Assembly (NCBI GenBank): GCA_032622095.1
Contig: CP136069.1
Span: forward strand, 159,953,043 to 160,017,042
DNA: 64,000 nucleotides
Source of the DNA: Siphonodentalium dalli
Taxonomy: Eukaryota > Mollusca > Scaphopoda > Gadilida > Siphonodentaliidae
Reading direction: 5' to 3'
Positions within the stretch are counted from its first letter, which is position 1. Every line of letters begins with the position of its first letter. The translations under genes and the position numbers were made by a program. The notes below the pieces were generated by a model. The model made no database searches, had not been told where the DNA came from, and saw nothing but the letters and a program-made list of their open reading frames with translations. Of this stretch, positions 27,801 to 39,800 are shown piece after piece.

Positions 27801-30800
27801 GTACATTTTTTATACAAACACATTGATTGCTTGCGAGTGCAATTTCAGTAAAAGATATGAATCGATCATACTTGATTAGACTATTTTTTACTAAATAAAT
27901 CGCAAGGAATCTATCAACTAACTTTTTATGGACATTTGGTCAGGAAGTAATTGCCATGGCAATTGAAATAAAAGATCACCAACCACGTTTCTTCATATTC
28001 CGATGAAGATAAACCATAATGTACCCAGTAATGGGCCAGTATGACCTGTAAACGCAATAATACCATCTTCAAGGTTTACCGATTGTGAAAAAACAATGGT
28101 AATGGTATTGAAAATCTTACCGATTATAATTGGTATACCGAAATACCGGCCAACACTAACTAAAAGTAAAGTTATCATTCGCAAACAAAAATAATCAGCA
28201 AATTTTGACCTGTATCTTCATGTGGTTTATCCACATACCAAATTTAAAAACAATCAGATAACAAAACCTAAAGTTATCATCCGGAAACCAAAATAATCGG
28301 CAATTCTATATGTTAACAAGGACTATAACTCCGGCAAAAATGGGGTGGAAAAAACCCATATTCGGACTTGACTTGAGCTGATAACCTCACATACCAAATT
28401 TGGTTCAGATCCGATAACACAAACTAAAGTTATCATCCGGAAACCTCAAAACGACAAAATTATAAGTCGAAAAGCGGCCATAACTCCAGCAAAAATGGGC
28501 GGAACGAACACATATTTGAACTTGATCTGTGTTTTGAGATGATAAACTCACATACCAAATTTGGTTTTGATCCGATAGCCCAAAATAAAGTTCTCATCCG
28601 GAAACTTTCAGAACGGATGGCAAGACGGACACCAGCTATTTTAATATTTTCGGGGTCAATTAGACCCGGAGCTTGCCAATGCAGAATGCTTCGTTGGTGT
28701 GTGTCCCAGAAATAAAAAATATAATATAAATAAGCGCGCATGCTTTTCAAAATCTTTTGGCCTGAGAAATGACAAATTGACTTTTACAAAAGAATGTATC
28801 TAGGTTCCTAGGTGCAACCTCATTATACTTGGGAAATGAAAATATACAGATAGTAATTCTATGGTCTCAGTTCAGATGGGTGGGAAATCTTTAATCCAAC
28901 CTTCAGTTTTGATGTCCCAGATGATGACATGACCAGCATCGTCGACAGAGATTAGATTGTGTCCAAATGGCAGCAGGATTTGTACATTGTTCTTATGGCC
29001 TTCATATACATGGACAACCTGAAAATATACCAAGGGTTGATAAGAACGAATACTCAAATTAGGCCCAATAAATAAAAATACTGAGGCACCTCTCTCGTCA
29101 CCTGCAGAGAGCCTCATCAAATAAATAAAAATACTGTGTTCTCAGGCACCTCCCTCGTCACCTGATGAGAGCCTCGTCAACAATAAAAATACTGTATTCA
29201 TATTTGCTGCAAATTGCCAAACTCAGTCATACTTCAACAAATATATTTGATGAATATAACAAGTTTCCTTTTGTTTTCTTCTTCTGAGTCAACTTCATTT
29301 TTTGAAATTAGTTTTTAATTCTCACTGCTGATATATAATACTCAAAAAATATATTTCATGAATATATCAAGTTTCCTTTTGTTTTCTTCTTCTGAGTCGA
29401 CTTCATTTTAAAAAATTATTTTACATACATTCAAAACATTGTTGCGAACACTATGCGTCACTTTAAACCTACCCTGGACCAGAAGGACAGGCCTGGGACC
29501 AACCCCAAACTACATGTTCATGTGCTCTTTAATATATTGCCATCGGCCACTACAAGGAAGTAAATGAGAGTATTTCATTAGAGTGTTTCCACATTTTGAG
29601 CGTAGGATTTTTCTGATGCCAGCATATGTTTTCCTTTGCACATTTGTGTTTGTTCATGCTATATTGGCAGAAAAGTAGAAAAACTCAAAACCTTTAAATA
29701 ACTTTTCTAACTGGTGACAGCTAGAACAACGGCAAACCCACTTTTTTTACGGGAATTCCCAACTCGAAAAAAAATACCAAAGCTCCGCCTACTTAAATAG
29801 TACCAGTTCTATGGCAGCGGTCTGTAACTAAGTATTGTTCTACGGGAATTCCAAACTCTAAAAATATCAAAGCTCCACCTGCTTAATAGTACCAGTTATA
29901 TGGCAGCAATCTATGGAGTATGCACGGAGGGGGGAGCTGTTTGCAGTTTGGACCAATCCCTGCTATATATCTTTATTTAATATAGTGAATCCTGCACGTG
30001 TCCACTGTGGTTGGGATTAGATATTAAACAATATCTAATCACCCTTCTAAATGCATGTTGAAGACGTCACACATACAGAGAATAGCACCTAGAGAATACA
30101 GCACCAGCAGTTAAAGCACCAGTGACATTAATCAGCTACAGATGATTATGAAGCCAACAACAAATAAATGCATGTACTTACATGGGTGTTCTTTTCATAA
30201 GCTTGAATCAAGTTATGATAACTTGTGAATACTAGTGTCTCATTTATAGCTAAACACTCAATGTCAAATGGATGGCTGTTACCTGTAATACAAAAAAAAG
30301 TAAGATGAGTTGTATGTCCCCAGATAAACTTTGTGGAATTTTAAAAGTATAAATAGTAATAATTGATAAAAGTCACACACCCTCAGTGACAGTGAGCAAG
30401 GCTTGAAATAGTGTGTCGGTTATTTGCAGAATGAGGTCCCGCATGACGGGCTAGCATCACCAAATTCACCCTCTTGGAACCTCATTCTGCTTAGGCCTCA
30501 TCTTCTGAGAAGAATCTATAGTCTCAAATTAACCTTGCTTTTAGTGACTTTTCCCCTTCTGGGAAGTTTCTGTATCCCCTAATTTGCAGAAGATAAAATG
30601 CATAATCGAGGTGACTAAGGGGCGAACATCACCAACTTCAATCTAATCCTAGGTCTCCCATAGTAGTTGAGGCCTAAGCAGAATGAGGTTTATAGAGGGT
30701 GAATTTGGTGATGCTAGCCCACTGTGTGAGATAGTGTCACTAAATTCACCCTTAAGTTTGAGGACCTCATTCTGCAAATGACAGACACACTATATGCAGA

Positions 30801-33800
30801 CTTGACAGCAAGTACTTTACAGGATTGTAAATAAGTGTTCGAACTGGCCCACAAAAGATTGTGGTAAACATTTTTAGCTATTTCCATATTTTTTTTTAGC
30901 CAAATGAAAACATTTTAAGCAACTTTTTCCCCAGGTGACATTTAATAACACAGATGAATTTTTGTTTTTAATATTGTCCCTGTTACTATAAATGATTTCA
31001 ATATCAGTATAACTGATAATAGAACATTGAAATAACTTGTACAATACAGCGCATTCATTTAGGATATTACACGTGTAGTTTGCAACATACATGAATTTAT
31101 ATGATGCAACTGATTGTAGATACCACTGGCTCTTGCACAATCATTCTCATAAAACAGTCAGCAAGCTTGAATAATTGTCAACAATAGATTGGAACATCCC
31201 TCAAACTAAAGCCACATGTTGTACAGACATATTTAATATTCGTTGAGCTGTGGTATCGATTGGAGAGAATATGAAATGGACACACAGAGAATACACAACG
31301 ACTTAATCACACACACCTTCAAACTGCAGTGAGGTGACTCTCATTTGTGCAACTGCAATTAGCTGCATTCATGGTAATTAATTAGATCCGTGACAATGAC
31401 GGCATGAAGCCAACTCCACTGTCATTTATGTATGCTGTCTATGTTTTACTTTTCATACACAATATACAGTAAAATGTTGTAAAATGAGCAGCTTGACTCA
31501 ACGTACATGTAATACAAAATTTGTATGAAAACAACGAAAATTTGATATAACTATTAACGTATAACTATGGACTCACTGACAGCCACAATGCCAAGTCTGG
31601 AACACTGAAATAAAGTAAAGTAAATAACAGAAAATGAGTTGACACAACCATGAAAATATTCCAGTATGCATATAATTTACCTGTTCATTTTGGATACATA
31701 TGAGTTTCAATAAGTTGCAAAATGTGATGGATTAATTCATGTTTATTAATCATAAGCACAAAGTCTTAAATATATATATACTTTCCATTATAAATTCCAT
31801 TGTCCAATGTGTTATATGTGCTTCTCGGCCTTTTGACTAAGATCCAAGAATCTATAATGCAATTGACCCATTATTTCCAGATCTAAGTTATAGTACAGTA
31901 ACATCTCTCAGATTAGAGAGGTGTTCGGTTTATAGAAAATCGCGCCACCATCAGAATATATTATAAATAATATATGAAATGATCAATTTTATGGTGATTC
32001 AGTCTGACTTTACAAAAGAAGCTATCTAGCGTTGACTGTGTATGGGCATATGCTGACTTGACGATAATCATTATTATCATTAAGTTGCTTCATCTTGTCA
32101 TGGTTTATAAATGTCGCTGATGGTTGATTTGCCGTTGCCAAACTTTATGCTGAGCTCTTTGTATGTCAACTGAGGTGTAGACTGGAGACCTTCAATAATT
32201 TTCACTTTTTGGTCTGAATTCAACTCTGTACGCTGTTTTCGTGATGGCTCATTAATTATCGAAGTTTGATTTAAACAGCTATGGTAACATTTTGTGAAGT
32301 AGTGATTGCGCCCATAGTGCTCCTTCACCTTAACTATGGTTATACAGCACTATTGTGTATTCATAGCAAATTGGTGTTTTAACAATGGTTGTATAAACAG
32401 AGTCCAACACAGCACTATAACTGTTGTAAAAACAAACTGTCACTGCTCTAATTTTCTTTGAAGTCACCATTGTACACTCAATGTGTGAAATAAGTATACA
32501 GATATCTAATCAGACACCTGATTCCAGTTCAAAGCGTTCGCCAAACAAAAGACCACAAATTAAATCGGTATGCTTAGGCCAACAAAAAAAACGTCTCTGT
32601 TTCCGGTACCCGGCCTGGCTGAGATTTCCTTGCCGCCGTCAATTTTTGTTTTTTATTTTCACGAAGTCCATAGTAACCTGTCTGTCTTTGTTAATGGCTA
32701 TGGTTTTCCCCAATACCAACAGCAGAACTAACCACAAATCGCATACACATCTGACGCATGTGTAGGTCATGTGTGCGATCGCGCATTCTTGATATAAATA
32801 AGGCAACTAGGTCGGCCATGCTACGCAGTGAATACCGTCGCGTAAATCAAACTCTACCCTGACGAGTCACTACGGAAATCCCCCCGTCTTTTGTGGGCTG
32901 TGTACACTGCTGTGTATTTTAAAAAGTACAATGTATTAATTATACCGGTAGCTCCCTTAACTTCCTTCGCCTAATTGGGTCCAAAACTTGCCTGAAAGAC
33001 CATCTGTTCGAGACAAAATTAAACAGTGAAAAGCATGTGCGTTTTTGGCGGGAAAATGACAGTCCGTATTACGTTATCAGTCCTGGAAATTAGCGTCATC
33101 AAAAGCCGAAATCACCATCACCATTGACAAGACGAAATCGTCATCAAAGATTAAAATGCATTGGCATACTTGAATATTCACATAAACCCGATTTTAACCC
33201 ACTTTCAATAAACAACTGTCTGTTATGAATGACACAACAACTGGGTCACTGTGTCACCAACCAAATGCTTCAGTGGGTCACGTGAATAAACTCTGTGTAA
33301 CTATTTACGACAGACTCTCTTTGATGTTTTCCGACCAAGCAGCAGATACCACTGATAGAAACAACTCGCACTGTATGAAAGTATTAAACACACATTTCTG
33401 ATCATCGGATGTGCATACATGTACTGCATGTAAGGATTATTTGATAACTTGCTGTTAATTACACTGAAAGTTGGCAGTTAATCAATTCTGCTATTTAAAA
33501 CTTTCCGGGATTGAAACAAAATAAGTCGGAAATAGGTGACTTTAAACCACAATACTAGTTAGTGATTTGGTAATATGGACAAGTTGTCACTGAAAAATAA
33601 TGATCATCTATGAAGAGAAATAAGAGGGGATGAAAATACAATAGGTTTTATTGAAATGGCAAGTATTTATTCCATAAAACGATCTCTGTCAACACCAACA
33701 CCTGTAAAATTGCGTCGGCAGTGATGAATAGAATGGCATAACATGTGTAACCTCAGGCCCAATCTACACCAGAGATATTCAGGGGAAGATTGGAACAAAA

Positions 33801-36800
33801 CATGTTTATTCCTGCATATCCAAGAACAGTCAGTAACATTGTTCTGGTCACATGTAATTTGTAAATAAAGGTATCAGATGCTACTGTTGCATTGTGGGCT
33901 GGTAGTCGCATGGACTACATGTATGTAAGATGAATAACTCTAAACACATGGCCATAGCCTAATACATTGAATTTTCACATTGGAGCACATACTAGAGCTA
34001 GAAAATATCTTTAACACCTAATACATGACATAATAGTCCAGCAAGCTGCATAATATATTACCAGTTAGCATGTATAAAAGCATGCCAATTTTATAATACA
34101 TGTTAAAAGGGTGTACTACACTATTTTATCACTTTCAAATGGCCGGTTAAAAAAAAAAATAAAAGTGTACAAAAAAAAAAAAAAATGCCTGCCTACCTGG
34201 AAAATTTTCCCCATGTTATCGGAAACAGACATGTTTTTTTTTTTTGGCCTTATACAACGGTAAGCGTGAGAAGGAACCCCAACCGGGAAGGTCAGATTTA
34301 CGCATGCGCACAAATCTAACAGGATGGTCTTTCGTCGCAGGCTATCCAGCATTAACGGTGCGCGGATATCAACAAAGTTTTGAAGATGCCGATTCGAACT
34401 TGAAAAGCTGAATACTGAAATAACTGAATGTTCAATAACATTAACAATCGGTTATAAAAATCACGATCTATTTAGAGCAGATGTATTCGACCAACCAGGA
34501 TTAAATAAAATAAAGTTAGATACTTGTATTAATTTGACATTGTTATCAGTTGTTATTGCTAATTTCAGTCGACGAGTGAGTCAGTGACACTGAGTCACTA
34601 AGTCAGTGAGTGACTGACTGACAGTCACATCGTGACATTGGTGAGGATTTTTAATTTAAGACTTCTCATCACTTCACGGTCTTTGAAAAGTGAGGTGGGG
34701 TGGGGTGGGGGTGTGACACTGTTAGATGACTGTCTAATATCCAACTTTGGTAAACAATGTCAACAATTGGAAATTTGTACCTGACACGTGACAAGTACAC
34801 CTTTGGAAATTTCAGACCAAAAACAGATTCAGATATGTAGTTGAAACTGTTCTGAATCTGAAACTGATAGCTTGAATTTCCAAACAGAATTTAATTTAGT
34901 GTAAAATTTGTTGTTTTAAAGATGCATAATCCGAATTAATGCTCCCAAATGACTATTTCTTTGGGATTTATTCGAGTTGAGAAACCCACCCATCAAAGCT
35001 CAGAGTGATCAGATATCGATTTTTGAAATTTGTTATTTCTCGAAATGTGTAATTATTTGTGGCCCAGAAAATATTCGTCAAACCAACAGTCTTGGACAAA
35101 ATTGCGGATGAAGATGGATAATTATAAAATCAAGTGGTAATATGGCCAAATTTTGTTGATAAATAACACATTTTGAGAAATTTTATACCATAGTTGACAG
35201 CCGTTAACATTATTTTGTTGTAATTGATCGATTCTGATAACAAAAGCGTATTTTGAAGAAATGTTGTTCAGTTGTACATGTAACTTGTTGATATGGGGAC
35301 TCGGATTGAGTACCTTTAAGATTAAGACAAAAAGTATGAAAATGTTTAAGTACCATCTGTATAATTTCTACCAAAGTGTTCAGGGGGTGGTGGTGGGGGT
35401 GCCAATGAAAACCCTCTATCTACACCAACATCCCTATACTGGAGTCACTGAATGTAAACTATTTGAAAATGAATGGTGGCGATGGGGGTGGAGGGGTTCC
35501 GGTGTAATGGCAATAAGTAATTCAGACATGTGTTAGCGTAAGCGTAATACTACAGCAGTAGCATGTATGGGATGTCTTTTTCATATATATACTTTATTTT
35601 ACTGTTCAGGCTATAAAAAAAAAATAAGTAATGATTCTGGTAACCCACCGCTACTAATTTAGACCTCTGCCCCAATTTAATTGCCCCCCGCCCCCCCCCC
35701 CCCCCCCCCCCCCCAATGTACTAATCACCAAGCTCAAATTTCTTGTCACAGTCTTTTATCTCTCGATTAAATTAAGTACCAGCTTGATCAACATTATAAA
35801 ATTTCTTTATCTTTAATTCTTTATACATTCTGATAGACCTCATATTGGCTATTTTTGTTGAGCTGGGACTGCTTTGTATTTTATTTTTTGTGGACCGTTT
35901 TATATTTTTGCTTAACCAAGCTTTGGCTAATTGAGTAAATTGGTACACAGAAAATTACCTGGGATATATGGTAACTTGAGACCAATCATAAAAAATATAA
36001 CTACAATCTCACCTCTGGTTAGTGGTTAAGTAGTCCTGCTAATTTGCTATGATGCTGGTGGGTCCTGCTTTCTATGATGCTGGTATGCAAACTAATGATG
36101 TCAAGATTTGAAAAAGTACTGTTTAATACGTTCAACTTATCTTGTTGTTATTTTCATGATCTTTGGTTTATCTGAACAAATCGAGGAAAAGCCATTATAT
36201 GTATAAAACATTCAAAAACATGTACCGGTACTGTATATTGCAATATATGTTATTAAAGGCTGTATTATTTGTAACAAACCGACCATATCTGAGATATCAA
36301 TTCCTGTCATTTTGTAAGCACCAGCACAGCCATTATTAAAATATTTAAAATTGTCATGTTCTTGGATGTTTCATACGAACTCTGTCTTTTTTTCCAAATC
36401 GCTCTGGTCCAACACTGTGGAAATTACAACTGTAGAAAACACCAGCTGGGGATTGAGCTGATAATAAACACTCTTCGTTGATCATCTATGCTAATATAAT
36501 TTATTAGTCCCTGTTTATGTCATATGAGGTCAAAGGTGCCTATCTCATGATATTCCCCTGGTCAGGTGACCCATGTATACCAATTTTCCTACAAATCGTC
36601 TAAGCTGATAAGAGAAACCCTTTATTGCTTATAATTATATCATATTTAAAAAACTTTTAAGTTCCCCTTTATGGTCAACAGCACCGTCGGCACCTCTCCA
36701 ATGGTACCCCATGGGTCAATTTACCCCTGCATACCAATTTCCAGTGACCATGGTCCAACCATTTTGGGGATATGATTAACTATTTAATCAAAATTTTATT

Positions 36801-39800
36801 ATTAAAATTATTATTTCCCCTGTAAGTCGTCTGAGACCAGCAGCACCTATTCCATGATACTCCTTGGGTCAATTTTCAATGACCAGATTCCAACCATGTT
36901 TGGTATATAATTAACTATCTAGTTAAATTTATTATAGTGCCATTTTAAGACATCTGGTGCCAACAGCACCTACACCACGACACTCCCTGGCTTCAATTGA
37001 CCTCCGTGTACAAAAGTTCTAAGCTGATGAAAAACACTCTGTTTTGTTTAAGTGCCACTTTAAGTCTTCTGTGATCCATGTCACATGTCCTTGACAATCT
37101 CTTGGTCAAGTTACCTCTGTGTACCAATTTTCCAGATATCGTCTAAGCTAATAATAAATACTCTTTATTGAACATCAGTACCTCTTTAAGTCATATGGTG
37201 ACATGGTCACCTATCGCATGACCCCCCTTTAATTTATCTGAGGTCAAATGCACCTATCACATGACATTCCTCTCGTCAATTTAAGCCTATGTAACAATGT
37301 TCAGCTCCATGGGTCCAACTGGTTTAGGTACAGGTATGTAATTAATTATTTAATTAAATTTAATCACGAATACTTAGTGCCCTTTTAAGACATCTAATTA
37401 TGATGTCAATGGCAAATATTCTGATTTAATTGACAAACAAAGAAACAGAATTGGGTGGTATTAGTATAGATAACAGTACTTTTTAACACCATCAGTTTGC
37501 CCTACCAGCATCATATCAATTCAGCAGGACCCACCAGCAGCATAGCAAATTAGCAGTACCACTTAACCAGGGGTGAATACTCCATCTATTGAGGAACCTA
37601 CCCAGCGTGTGCGTATCCCAGACATCAGCAGTGTCTGGGCCATACAGGGACATATAAAGGAAAGAAACAAATGGATTACAAAATAATTTGCCATCATTTA
37701 GGCTTCATTATAATTTCCAATACCCATTATAATATGCTGTGTATGTTTTTGGTTGATGTTCTAGGCTTATTTTCAGGTGCATGTGCCATCCCAGGCAACC
37801 CCCATTCATTTGAAGAGGAATAACAATGGGCATTAGTTGAATCTTGCCTACAAATCTATGAACATTTTTAATCTAATGTTATGGAATGTATTCTTATTTA
37901 TAGCCACACATACTCACATAGTGTGTGAACTTTTAAGTTTTTACTTAACCCCCAAAACTTGAAAACTACTACATGTATCTTCTTTATTTGCTTTGCAATC
38001 AAGTTACCCCATAGCCAAGGAGTTTTTTTTTTAATATCAGTACCAATTGCACATTAAACATTAAATACAAAAATAAAAGGGTTCTTAAACTATCAGGGTG
38101 TATACAGATGTAAGTCAAGAGAAAGAAATCTGCAAATTTTGAAATGATTTGGCACCTAATTTAACAGAGATAAAATAATGTGATAAGAAATTAGAGCTGT
38201 CAGAGCTGAGTACAATTTTAAATATTTGGGGGGGGGGGGGGGGGGGAGGAGGCAATACAATTAGTAGGGGTGGATATCTGAATATAAATAGGGGCTGGTG
38301 GGTTACAGTAAACAAAGGCCTTATTATTATATATATGTTTTTTTAAACATGATTAAAAAAAGAAAATATTCAAAGAAAATGACAAAATTGTATATTATTA
38401 GATTATTTTATCTTAGCATAAATTTGGATCTTAATTAGCATTTCTGATTTAAATGATTGTGCCAATTCATTTAATCACCACGACTGACAATTCAATGTTC
38501 CAGGATGCGTTCACTGTGGACTGGGGTATACTATAAACTAAACATATAACATATAAACATATAATTATTTTGAATTTACCCTTTTTAGTGTTTATCAGTT
38601 TTATCACCCCCCCCCCCCAATCCATTCTCGTGGTGACATTACACACCACCTCAACATTGCTCCAACACAACTATTTCATCTATGGCATTGTTTGAGATCG
38701 TATGCACAAACGCCATCAATTTGGATCGACTGCCATAGGCCTAAATAATTCCGATAATTTAGCTGTTTGTTTGTTTTTAACATTGTAATGAGTGTTACTG
38801 TAAAACAGTGCTAAAAATAGACTCAACGAAACAATCGCAAATTTCGCTGCAAAATGTTCATTTAATCTAAATCTACGGTGACTTACGGTAGCATATATAA
38901 TCCATGTAACGACATATTCACTGGTCCATGTTGCATTTAGATCCTATTATATAATTATTTAATTATATAGACTAATTCGTATGTTTTAATCGCTCATTTT
39001 CGTCATGTTTTGAACTTGAAATGACAGCGCACTCAATCACATTGAATGTGACGTCACAAATTATTCGGTCAAGGTCATAAATCCAGACCTTCCCGGTTGG
39101 GGTTCCTTCTCACGCTCACCTTATACAACAGTACATAACTACTTTACATGTGCGCACACGCATTCGGTTACCAGAGGTAAAAATACACGTGTTGCTGAAT
39201 TATTGATAAACAAACCTGTCCGATGTTCAGAATAGAGAGGTTCCATTTCATAGAGATAACATTTAAGTTGCGAGAATGTATTTGGGTGAATGCAAGCCAA
39301 AACAGAGTCAACTTAAGAATGAATAACAACTGTTCATTACTTCGTAAAAACGACAACGACCAGTCCTTCGATTTTGAGGTGCACAATTGCTATAGAGTGC
39401 CATCGAAAAAATTATCACATGTCTGGAATTCAAAAGTAGCATGCAAAAAGTTGTGCACCCCACAATTTTGGTTAAGTTGACTCAATAATTAACCCTCCCT
39501 GACTGGGAGAGCTGTAGCCACCCCCATTTGACCTTTCCTCTGGTGCCACCCCTGGTGGATTAATAATAGTTTGAACAAAAATGTGCGAAAAAATGAAAAG
39601 GCAATTCCGCCATAAACAGCCAGAATTCATACATCAAAATAGTGGATAGAGTCACTCAGGCTATTATAAACTGTGCAAACTAGCCACACTTGGGCTACTC
39701 TGTCATATACAGTAATCGGCAGTACGATTCACCACCCGCTCCCCTTCCCCACGAAATTAGGAAACTGTAATTTGAACTTTACATTATAAGTATGGAACGC

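Noticed and set aside
32481-32765. 94-codon plus-strand frame
   Set aside because: No domain, low-complexity basic start, and it lies in WDR36 intron 1 just outside a transposon remnant.
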